A DNA stretch of 64,000 bases from Capitulum mitella (taxonomy: Eukaryota; Arthropoda; Thecostraca; Pollicipedomorpha; Pollicipedidae). Under the pieces are notes generated by a model. The model was not told where the DNA came from, made no database searches, and saw only the letters and a program-made list of their open reading frames with translations. Below, in pieces: positions 24,945 to 34,479 of the stretch (position 1 is its first letter; every line of letters begins with the position of its first letter). The translations under genes were made by a program, and so were the position numbers. Location: contig CP099840.1 in assembly GCA_030062745.1 (NCBI GenBank), positions 34,723,101 through 34,787,100 of the forward strand. Reading direction: 5' to 3'.

Positions 24945-25440
24945 ATTTAGCATTCAATCGAACATCAAATATAAAACGGCTTTATGTGATATTTCATGCC
25001 CGGCCAAGTCGGGCATCACTTCGAATGACCATTGCTCTCTTGGCGTTTCATGAACTACCTAAAAATGATGCATATCCGTCAGGCAAATAGCACAATAATG
25101 GCGATTGCAGGTAATGGCGATTACAGGAAACGCTGCGACATCGAAGGCATTTCATGTAACGTCTACAATCTTCAGTCAGAGAGCGTAACAATGGTTATTT
25201 TACGAATGTTACTTGAAACGCCAGCATTACATGAAATGCCTAGTTTTTTCTTGAAATGCTGGATTCCGCCAAAAGCCTACGACACACACACACACACACA
25301 TACACACACGCACGCACGCACGCACGTATGAACGCATGTACGCACGCATACACACAATGTATGTATGTGCATACACATATATGTATATACGTGTATGCAT
25401 ATACAAATATATATGCAAATATCGTCGTACACGACAGCGT
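24945..25440 (+). repeat. Dispersed repeat with CA/CACG and AT microsatellites
   Basis: 24945-25080 and 26080-26215 share AACATCAA.TA.AAAACGGCT and TTGGCGTTTCATGA.CT.CCTAAAAAT. A CA/CGCA tract follows at 25281-25330 and TATA-rich words to 25420. Confidence 0.65.
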
Positions 25441-25682
25441 TTTCGGATTGTATCTTTTTTATTCACGTTTTCAAATTTTCTTGCGACTTTTCACTGTTCA
25501 GCCGTGACCTTATGAAGTAAACTGCCAAAAGAATTAACCATGAAGACCAGAAAAATCACATCAAGGTAAGAGTAGGTACTGTGAAAAATCATTTCTTACA
25601 CGATGTCTGTATTTATGTATATAAACGTTTCGACCTCCATGGGTCATTTTCAGGAATCGAAGTGTAGCGAATTCATACGGTT

Positions 25683-25722
25683 ACAGAGTGAGAGAGGGAG
25701 AGGGAGAGAGAGAGAGAGAGAG
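25683..25722. repeat. (GA)n microsatellite
   Basis: GA-rich run with few interruptions. Confidence 0.9.
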
Positions 25723-26079
25723 ACAGCAAAAAATACCAAAACATCTCACACAGTGATAATCAGACACTTTATTCCAGAGACATGCACACATGAGCAAAGT
25801 TACACAGCTAAAGTTCTGTCGTACAGAGCCAGGTTTGTGTGCTTTGCTCCACACTTTCATAACAGGTGTGTGGTCTCTGATGTTTGTTGTTTCAGCAACC
25901 GCTGGCCGACGTTTGTCGTAAAACTGTAGGAGGATAGCAGTTGTTCATCGGCATAGCCCTGGTCAGACACTGTCCGTGGTGTCCTCGGAGGTGGTTCTCA
26001 GGATGCATGCATGGTGAGGCGACGCCTGAGAGTGGTAGTGGTGTGACCGACGAAGTCTATGTTGCAGGTTGCACATTTA

Positions 26080-26259
26080 TCATTCAGTCGAACATCAAGT
26101 ACAAAACGGCTATACATAATATTCTATGCTCGGTTTAGCCAGGCGTTACATGAAACGCTCAATGCTCTTTTGGCGTTTCATGAGCTGCCTAAAAATTATG
26201 CATATGTATGTACATATATGTATATATAAATCGATAACTGGCATATATATACATACACG

Positions 26260-26309
<50 letters not shown>
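26080..26309 (+). repeat. Second copy of the 24945 repeat, ending in (AT)n
   Basis: Collinear with 24945-25080 in the first 135 bp. An (AT)n run occupies 26269-26307. Confidence 0.65.
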
Positions 26310-26310
<1 letters not shown>

Positions 26311-27120
26311 CGTAGTCTTTCGATCTCTCTTACAGTTACTTTATAAATGGCCTCATGCTCTCTCAGTATGTTCACGCTTCATGTTGCTTGGCTTTGAAGA
26401 AAAAGAACTGAAATACGAAATAACAGTATATTCGTCGGCGTTTCGTCCTACGTAGGATATTATCAGGACTAATATAAGTGTTAAATGATAAAAGCCAGAA
26501 ATAGCAAATTAAAATGTACACGTGCGAAGCGTTTAAAGATTCCACAACAGGCAGTTCCGTTAACAGATTCCAGCCAGAGTACTAAACATAGGGTAGAGCA
26601 AAGTTTAGTTGTAATATTTTGGTATAATAGTAAAAATGTACCAGATCGCCTTTTTCATCGTACAAATCATAGTTTTATTTAGAATTTGGTATCTCTACTT
26701 TCATGGGAAAATAGAAATCGAAACCCACCAGATCGAAACATTTATGATGTTTCGATTACGGTAGATCTTTTAGCGGCGGTATGTTTGATACTGGCGACAT
26801 AATTTTATTGGAGGATCTGCTCCGTTTTTGTCATGCCTTTTTTTGCCGCGTTCTAAGCTTGCGGCTGTCCTGCAGAAGTTTTGCAGTGGGCGTATGGTAT
26901 GCAGGACGTTTTTAGTTTGGTCCTGTACTTACCATGTTATGGTCTTGTTACTTGTCTCGGAACAGTTGTACAGTGAATACCATGTACACAGGACACTACT
27001 CTGGTTTTTACTACATATTTACCTTTTCCTGCGTTTTGGTTTTGATAGCACTGTTCCTCGAGTATATTTGTAGTGAGTGCCAAATATATATATATATATA
27101 TATATATATGACTAACATGT
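26310..27120. other. Intergenic; (AT)n at 27083-27109
   Basis: No recognisable gene. Confidence 0.5.
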
Positions 27121-27248
27121 TATCTTACACAGGGGTGTCAATTCTGTAAATGATTGGGTGGGCCAAACCGTCGGCCCGACAGTCTAACCTCCTCCCATGT
27201 ATATAGGAATATGTGTATATAATATCCCATGTATATAGGAATATATAT

Positions 27249-27840
27249 GGGTCATTCCATGCCAACTCAACCAATTAAAAGTGCGATTTTACACGGCACC
27301 CCTTCAGATTTTTACGGCATTAAGTCTTAGGGGTTCTTCATAGCCCGGATCCCCGAATATCGGGTCGAAATCGCCCTCAAGCAAATAGTTTGGCTGCTAC
27401 GGTGACGTCAATTTATGACGTCACACAGTGTTTAGTGATCTTTGAAGCGTTGTATCTCCGAAAGTTGATGAGATATTTCAGATCCGTCACCGGCATTTCA
27501 GAGACAATTGTTCGATATTTAATTTGTGTACTAGTTTTGCATTTCCGTCTTCCTAAAAATATATTGTATTATCGATTAAAAAATATAAAGTTAAATTTCA
27601 ACACTTATGTGGTCTTCGATTTTCTTGAAAATGAGATATATGAAATCTGCATGTTTTCTCACCCTGGAACCGTTGAGAAAACAATGGGTATCGCATGACA
27701 ACATATCCTAACGTCCCGCGTTCTCCTGTGGCTTCTCGCCAGACATTCGCCGGAGCGCCGCGCCGATCACCGCGTCACCAAGGTGGCGCTCGGCGCGGCC
27801 GCGGCGGCCGAATGGGAGTGGAGCCTGGGGGAGGGGGGCT
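27249..27840 (+). repeat. Left terminal inverted repeat of the 4.7 kb transposon
   Basis: Aligns with the reverse complement of 31405-31985 from the outer GGGTCATTCC through GAATATCGGGTCGAAATCGC to the inner CGGAGCGCCGCGCCGAT segment. The arms differ by scattered substitutions, so they are not a recent copy of one another. Confidence 0.85.
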
Positions 27841-28061
27841 GTCGCCGTCTTGTTTATGATCATCTCTTTGACCATGATTGTTTTGGAATGTAAAAAGTTG
27901 ACAAATTGTGTGGATATTGGATGTAGACCGACGTGGACCGTTTTACCACTAGGCATCGCTCCGCCTGCCCTAAAATGAATTACTGAGCAATGTTTGACAG
28001 AGTTCACTGAATGTTGATCACTGTATTCTGACAAGCATGTGCACGTCGACTGAAAAAATTA

Positions 28062-28352
28062 TCATGACATGGGTACCGCACAGACGCGATCTTCCTGTCG
28101 CATTACCTCACTGTTACGACCAGAGATCTGACGTATCCACCTCATTCCGTCACACGGTCTGAACCTTCGGCTCGAGATGCTTGCCGATGTTTCGTATGTG
28201 TCCACCGTTGTTGAATTGATAAGCCTAAGGCAGTGAAATTCCCTGGTGCCTTTGATTTGTCTGGCTTCATCATATCTACTCTTCAGCTTGGAGTCCTTTT
28301 TGGCTGTGTCGGACTCCGAGACGTAGAAGAAGTGAATGTCTGTAACAAACAT
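28062..28352 (-). pseudogene. Transposase last exon (C-terminal domain)
   Basis: The minus-strand acceptor TTTGTTACAG precedes ACATTCACTTCTTC at about 28341. The product reads DIHFFYVSESD then IKGTREFHCL, the usual C-terminal block of this family (FF.VS..., GTR.FH). It follows an intron of about 310 bp after the 28674 exon. Confidence 0.65.
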
Positions 28353-28673
28353 TATTCACAGCCCTTAGTAGCCTATTAATATTTTCACATCCGACAATGA
28401 ACGAACTTAGCAGCTATTATCGGTTATGCAGTACAGTATCGGAGAATACAGCTGTCCGAAAAAATGTTAAAAATTTCTGCTGAATCGCGAAGTTATGTGA
28501 CTATAGGTTAATTGATTTACTAAGATTACACCTTTTGTAACTTAATGGTTTTGCAAGTTTTTCTTATAAGACATTATCACTAAAATATCGATGAAATCAA
28601 TGTGAGATTGTTCAGGCTTAAAGAAAACAAGATTTGCAGTAAAGAATATTATTTATTGTGTCTTACCATGCAC

Positions 28674-29243
28674 TCAGGTTTTGCAGAATAGGAACATGGC
28701 CTCCGGCGTGCAGATCTGGTCTGCCTCTGATCTCTGCAAGCTGGCACGAGCTGTGAGTCTTTTTGTGGTGCCACCGATGCCGTCACATGGCCCCTTGCCG
28801 TGACAAGTGGCAAAGAAATGCCACTCACACTCTATCCCGAAGTCTTCTTCGTGCATGGCCATGTTCCTGATATTAAACTTGTTCTTGTTCTGTGAGACGG
28901 CACCATCGGTGCAGTAGTGAACTTTGCGTACGTCTGGGTGTCGAGATTTGACGCTCTCCAACACTTCACATTGGCACGCAAAAAAGCTTGTGTACTGTGT
29001 TTCAGGCTGTCGCTTATTGCACAGTAAATATCACAATACACTTCGTCGCCAGATTTCGTATACACTACGAAAGGGTGTACGGTCGCTTGGACATTTTGCC
29101 AATAAAATCACTGTATTGCGTCTTGTACGACGAAAGAGTAATTTTCAGCAAAATCACCCATAACTCTCGCCTCTTGGGCGGTTAGCCTGCCTTTCAGCTC
29201 TTTTAGATGAGTGTTTTGTGCTTGTGCAATGTAGTGATGGGAC
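28674..29243 (-). pseudogene. Transposase catalytic region (broken)
   Basis: Read from 29243 downward: an IAQAQNTHLKEL helix, then GDFAENYSFVVQDAIQ, an in-frame TGA at plus 29108-29110, and ATVHPFVVYTKSGDEV. A frame change follows near plus 28980, within an A6 run. Then come VHYCTDGAVSQNKNKF and the EDFGIE...HFFATCHGKG block, followed by PCDGIGGTTKRL and ARASLQR. The Asp residues in DFAEN, CTDGA and PCDG are candidate catalytic acids by position; this is inference. Two lesions are visible, one at a homopolymer. Confidence 0.7.
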
Positions 29244-29276
29244 CGAGGTCGTGCGATAGAGCTTACTATAAACTCT

Positions 29277-30224
29277 TTAGTCTATAAACTTAAACTTAGT
29301 TATAAAGTCTATAAACTTGTCCCTGGTTTGTCGTGCAGGGGCAAGAGTTGTTCGATCTGTGCTCAACCACTGCTTGTATTCTACTTCCTCTACGTCCAAG
29401 ACCTCTTCCTCGTCTAAGAATGTTCGAAGTTTCCCGTCCCCGGGACATTCCTTACATTTGCCAAGCATGCACGTTTCTCTCTGAAGATCGCAAACTGCCA
29501 TTTTCATGAGGTCGTCAACGCTAAAATCTCGGCGTACTGACTTTAGCATGAGTTTTGGATTTTGATGGTGGACGCAAATGCATACAGAATGTGTGCCACT
29601 TGCTCCTGCCAAAACGCACCATGGTGGCCTGAGGCTGGCAAATACTGAAAATCCTACGGGCTCTGCAGTTTCAGATTTATACTGCTGGTAAATTCCTCGT
29701 AGATTTGAAAGCACCAGACGTTTCTGGTCGTGACGTTTTTCCCCATCAGGATCACGTACGCTGACCGTGTCTTTTTGGCCCGGACACAACCTGCTAATAT
29801 CGTCCCGTTCATAAAACTGTTGGACTTTTTTCTTTTTTCTCGTCTGAAACGGTAAACGACGGCTTCTTTGGACCTGGCTTGGCCATTACACCTTCCGCTG
29901 CCTTTAGCGCTCGACCTCGTTTCACCATATGAATGTTGGCGCCTAACCTCTCGGCTGTTTTTTTTCGATCGTGAACGGTGATAATGTCAGAATTTGGAGC
30001 TTGGTTGCGTATGAAGTTGTAGGATGATTGAATTTATCAACCAGCTCAGCGATCATTTTTTCGTCCAACTCTATGTCTGGAACCGCCTCGTCGCCCCTAG
30101 ACTTTTCTTGGTCAGAATCGACTTCAGCACCATATGAAGTTGATAGACATTTTGCCACCGCAGTTTTCACAGATGCTAGTTTGCTTCGGCCTTTCTGTTT
30201 CCTTTGATGCCCTTTCAGCCCGCC
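29277..30224 (-). pseudogene. Transposase N-terminal and middle region (frameshifted)
   Basis: The minus-strand acceptor is TTTTGTTTCAG at about 30225. The product starts with a basic GHQRKQKGRSK segment and continues through KLQILTLSPFTIEKK. It then reads MVKRGRALKAAEG, KPGPKKPSF and a QQFYERDDISRLCPGQKD block. Next come KRLVLSNLRGIYQQYK, SLRPPWCVLAGASGTHSVCI and EYKQWLSTDRTTL. Two frame changes lie at a T8 run (29958-29965) and at a T-run pair near 29826-29837. A third lies near 29280. Apart from these lesions the similarity to the family is continuous. Confidence 0.7.
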
Positions 30225-30797
30225 TGAAACAAAAGAGAGAAGGGTTCTTTTCTAAACACGTCTAAACCAACTGTACATGTTTTCAGACTCCTTTCAAAAG
30301 ATTCGATTTTCTACATGTCGATTACCAAATAACACCTGATGCGGGACCTATATAACGTACAAAATGCTTAAGATGTTCTAGCATTCGAATGGTTTTAAGT
30401 CAAAAACGTCACGAGAAGCGTTAGGAGAAGTGAACTAGTACATCCGCATATTGAGCACCTATGTGAGGACAGCGTACTTATTCAGACTCTGATACTGTCA
30501 GTACAAAAAAATCATCCCCGTGCTTTCGAGAACGCATGTCCATTTGTTATACGAACAGGGTGAAAGCGATGATTGTTGACGTAGAACTGATGCATTGCGA
30601 CTTTAAATCGTGCAATTTTAATGATCTCGGAAGATATTCATTCAGGCTAACAAGTGGGAAGTGTTGACAACAGCCACCATTTTAGACTTTCCAGTGCTCT
30701 TAGTTAGGTGTCTACCTAAATAAGCAAAAGTCGCTGCTTGCATGAAGTATCGACATGTTGTACACAAAAACCAGACCGGCGTTTCAGTGCGACCCAC

Positions 30798-31516
30798 CTG
30801 TTCGAACGGGTGTTTCACCGACCACTTCCATGATTGTATCTAGTTCCTCAGTCGCAATGTTTCATTGGCGTTCCTTCAGTTTCCGAAGACGACGGCACTG
30901 TTGAAGGGGTAGATGATGAAGCTTCTTTGTCTTCCGGATTCACGTCAGGGATCTTGTCTCTTGTTGCTGGCTGGCCAGATGGACCTGGCTGTGGTTCATC
31001 ACCTCCACGGGCTTCAGAGTCTCTTTTAGGAATTAGTTTCCTGCATTTCAGACACACTTTGTCGCCAGGTGATAGAAGGTCTTGTAAAGACTTGTGAGCT
31101 CTGATGAATGGTGCCGACACCGGTCTAACAGAGCTATAAAACTTTTCACTATGGGGCAAGCCAAAAGGATTTGAACAGAGTTTTTGCTTTTCTCTGTAAC
31201 TGGACTTCATTTCACACCAATGCACTCCCGCGAATGCAACACAACGGTTCGTCGCCTGAGCCACACTGCACACGATTGTCGGTAATGGGAGACATCGTCG
31301 CTTCAGATGGTAGACCGACACTTGAGCATTGTCGCTAACAAGACACCTTCGGTTCGTTGTCAGACGATCACGCAGGTAATCTGTCACCTCCTCCTCCTCT
31401 TCCCCTCCCCTCCCCCACCAGGCTCCGTTCCGACTCGGCCGCCTCGGCCGCGCCGAGCGCCACCGGGATGCCACCATCGGCGCGGCGCTCCGGCGCGTGT
31501 CTGGCGGGGTGCCCAA
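30798..31516 (-). pseudogene. Transposase first exon with Cys-rich motif
   Basis: The minus strand encodes LCSNPFGLPHSEKFYSSVR, then a GDKVCLKCRKLI zinc-binding-like motif, and a Ser/Thr/Pro-rich linker. It then reads into TEELDTIMEVVGETPVRT after a one-base frame change near 30860. The donor CAG|GTGGGT lies at plus 30797. The upstream half overlaps the right inverted repeat, so the true start is uncertain. Confidence 0.6.
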
Positions 31517-31981
31517 GGAGAACGCGATACCTTAGGATATGATGTTATGCGATACCCATTGTTTTCTCGGCGGTCCCAGGGTAAGAAAACATGCAGATTT
31601 CAAATATCTCATTTTCAAGAAAATCGAAAACCACATAATTGTTGGAATTCAATTCTGCATTTTTTATTCGATAATATAACATGTTTTTAAAAAGTCAAAA
31701 ATATCAAACAAATACGCAAATAAAACGACAGACATTTGTCTCTGAAATGCCGTTGACCGATTTGAAATATCTTATCAACTTTCGGAGATACACCGCTTCA
31801 AAAATTGCTTAACACTGTGTGACGTCATAAATTGACGTCACTGTAGCAGCCAAACTATTTGCTAGAGGGCGATTTCGACCCGATATTCGGGATCTGGGCT
31901 ATGGAGAACCTCCAAAGGACTTAATTTCCTAAAATTCTGAGGGGGTGCCGTGTACCTCATTGGTTGAGTTGGCATGGAATG

Positions 31982-31985
<4 letters not shown>
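31405..31985 (-). repeat. Right terminal inverted repeat of the 4.7 kb transposon
   Basis: Reverse complement of 27249-27840 with scattered differences. It contains the TGACGTCATAAATTGACGTCA near-palindrome at about 31822-31842. Confidence 0.85.
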
Positions 31986-32047
<62 letters not shown>

Positions 32048-32744
32048 AGATAGAAAGATAGATACATCACTTTATGCTTATTCTATACTTTCCGCCTATC
32101 TTTTGTCTACTGCGGCAGTTTCTTTCGTTATTTTTGCCCAATACCCTTTACAAACTGGCAGAAAATATTGGAGGGGCCCAAACCATCATTGGAGTGGCCC
32201 AAATCAATACTGGGTAGGCCAGGGCCTCCTCGAAAGAATACAGATCGACACCCCTGATCTTACACCTGTTCGTTGCTAGGCTGAACCTTGGTTAGGTAAA
32301 TTACATGAATTGTCAGCATTTTTTCATTTGTCTTATCTTCATCATTATTATTTCTCATATTATTATTGCTCTCTATTTCTTGCCACTCTAAATGTTTCCC
32401 ACTTCAGGTTTTTTCATCTCTCATCTGTGACTGCGTTTGTTACCTTGTGATTGTTATTGTTACTGTTATATCTATATGTTGGATTATATTAAATTATATA
32501 TATTTAATGTAGTATAAATTGCATTATACTAAATCTGTTTCTGAAGAATGTTATTGTTACAAAACCGGCCAAAACGTGGAACAAAAAACGTGTGCTGAAC
32601 AATAAACTTCAGTGACTTTCACTTCATAGCTATTTTAAACAACCCCTGAGTCAAAAAACGGTGTGTAGGCATTTAACAAATACCAGCATCCCTTCATTCA
32701 TTATCATGCAATGAGATAAGGAAAATTGGAATTAGTCATGAGAA

Positions 32745-33065
32745 GTCTGGAACGTGGTAAAAGATTTTGCTTGAAAAACTTCATTCTGAGTTGCGTAGAA
32801 GACCGTTGTTTATCAGTATGCACCCAAACGATGCTCAAGATCCGAAAACTTCGTTTGACAAATTCTTATGATCCTGGCAATATGCCGCGCAATTGCAGTT
32901 ATATTCCACTCTCAAGGAAATATAGAAAGGAATGCACAGTTGGGTTGACAACGACCGAAATCCGTGAAAAGCGCCTCATACACATTCCGAAAATGATGCC
33001 TTGCCTGGGACTCGATCACGTAATCTTACGCTCCGAAGCCTAAGCACTTACCGACTGCGCTTACG
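32745..33065 (-). repeat. Candidate tRNA-derived SINE
   Basis: The minus strand has an A-box-like AAGCGCAGTCGGTAAG followed about 35 nt later by a B-box-like GATCGAGTCCC, the spacing of a tRNA promoter. The tRNA folds are imperfect, so it is not called as a functional tRNA. The minus-strand sequence continues about 250 bp as a possible SINE body. Confidence 0.4.
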
Positions 33066-33504
33066 CAGCCGACGAGACAGGGGGAAAACCTCAGAAAACC
33101 GGGGACTCCGGAGCAGGCATGTTTTCACGCGGTAAGCCATAGGAGTTTGGCTCAAGTGACGAAAAAAGTTACTATGATCGCCAAAAGGCAATGAAACGAG
33201 CCATCATACGGTGTGCCAATGACAGTAGTTTACCGATGGGGAGCTGAGATGTAAGTCTGGGCAAATGAGGCATTTAACATGCACACCGTATGGGCTAGTA
33301 GGAAAAGTACGCCATGGAGCGCTTGTGCTGCCAGCTAACTTGCGGTGGGGCCGGATTCCAGCCACTATGGAAAATAGCAAACATATGCACATCACGGAAC
33401 AAGACGGACGCGTCGTGCAGACATCAAACGCGCGCACATAAGCACACAAACAGCACACTCTTTTACCTTCGCCCATGCAGCATGTTGTTATATAACCTTA
33501 GGGC

Positions 33505-34267
33505 GCCCATTGCGTTCACTTGTTTGTTTATATTTGGTTGAAAATCTTGAATACACACCAGGGGCGTCGATTTCTTCAAATGAATGGGGGGAGGGGGCGA
33601 GCCGAAAGCCCCACAACCAAACCTTCCCCAAATGTGGGTTTTTCAACGGATTTAGCCCACGTTAGTTTGACGAACGGAAATTTATAGGTTTTTTGTTAAC
33701 ATTTATCGAATAAAAAGTTGCTTTTTCCCCATATATACAGGTATATGTAGACAGAAGACAGAAATAGAGGCAGGCACATCGTTTTAGACTTCATTCTTTA
33801 CTTTCCACTCATCTTTTATCCATTGCAGCCGTTCTTTTCGTCATTATTACTCATTTACTTTTAAAGCCGGCAGCAAATATTGGATGGGTCCAAACCAACA
33901 TTGGGTGGGCCCAAATCAACATTGGGTGGGCCAGGGCCCTCTCAAAAGAATACAGATCAACATCCATGATACACACGACCTCCATCACCAAAAGCCTTCG
34001 CTTGTCACGGGCTGCTTTTGATGGGATTTGGGTGTTTTCCACCATCTGCCGTCTCGTCAGCGGTTCGCCATTACGTTGGAGTGAGTGTGTGAATGGACCC
34101 CCGTTCTGCAGGTGCATCGTGGCGCGTCTACTGAGAGAGGTGGTGGTCTGACCAACATATCCACTATTTGGAAGCAGCGCGCAGTCTCCTGTTGTACATT
34201 TGTAAAAGCAGATAATGTTGGCTTCTTTCAGTAGGTCAGCATTACGCGATGCGTTTTTCTTCATCAC
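33505..34267 (-). pseudogene. Penelope-type GIY-YIG endonuclease fragment, split by a MITE
   Basis: The minus-strand frame from 34267 reads CFYKCTTGDC, then GYVGQTTTSLSRRATMHLQN, LTRRQMVENTQI and RRRLLVMEVVCI-like blocks. This is a GIY-YIG endonuclease layout with the Y-x-G-x-T-x-x-x-L-x-R-R core, as in Penelope-like retroelements. At 33968 the frame enters a MITE. Beyond the MITE (33558 downward) the expected ending resumes in frame with an N-P-x-I-N-like segment (QPNINKQ). No reverse transcriptase was found upstream. Confidence 0.7.
33559..33968 (-). mobile_element. hAT-type MITE inserted in the Penelope fragment
   Basis: The ends are CAGGGGCGTCGATTT and ...CAACATCCATG, with a perfect 8 bp duplication ATACACAC at 33551-33558 and 33969-33976. 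Same family as 38927-39331 and in opposite orientation. Confidence 0.9.
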
Positions 34268-34410
34268 AGAGATGATGTCAGTTTAGCTCGGTAGTAGATG
34301 AGCTGGAACTGGTCTGATGAACTGACCGCCTTGCGGTTCCTCCAGACAATATCATGAAGACCTTTTCGTCGCTCTTGTGACCGTAGCACATGATATTTTT
34401 GTAGACGTTG

Positions 34411-34462
34411 TTTTTTAGTAATCCACCACCGTTGGACCACCGGTCCACTGGTGGACTACTAA
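34411..34462. repeat. Short inverted repeat
   Basis: TTTAGTAATCCACCA pairs with the reverse complement of GGTGGACTACTAAA across a GGACCACCGGTCC-like centre, giving a hairpin-capable sequence of about 50 nt. Confidence 0.55.
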
Positions 34463-34479
34463 ACGTTGAGACGTTTGTC

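Larger units (their letters stand above)
27249..31985 (-). mobile_element. 4.7 kb long-TIR DNA transposon
   Basis: The element starts GGGTCATTCCATGCCAACTC and ends with its reverse complement. The inverted repeats run roughly 580 bp at each end, including an AAATTGACGTCA-type palindromic block and a GC-rich inner segment. Flanks are TATATAT on both sides, so the target duplication cannot be sized. Minus-strand exons encode a transposase-like protein with GDFAENYSF, a CTDGAVSQNKNK block and an HFFATCHGKGPCDGIGG block. I know this protein type as a widespread uncharacterised family of aquatic invertebrates and insects, but I cannot name its superfamily securely. Confidence 0.85.
27130..32256 (-). 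mobile_element. hAT-type MITE interrupted by a nested transposon
   Basis: The MITE ends CAGGGGTGTCAATT and ...CGACACCCCTG are flanked by a perfect 8 bp duplication ATCTTACA (27122-27129 and 32257-32264). Only about 390 bp of the span is the MITE itself (27130-27248 and 31986-32256). Everything between is a second transposon that inserted into its AT-rich core. Confidence 0.9.

Noticed and set aside
34305..34340. CTGATGA word suggesting a hammerhead ribozyme near the Penelope fragment
   Set aside because: The required GAAA core and three-stem pairing were not found around it.
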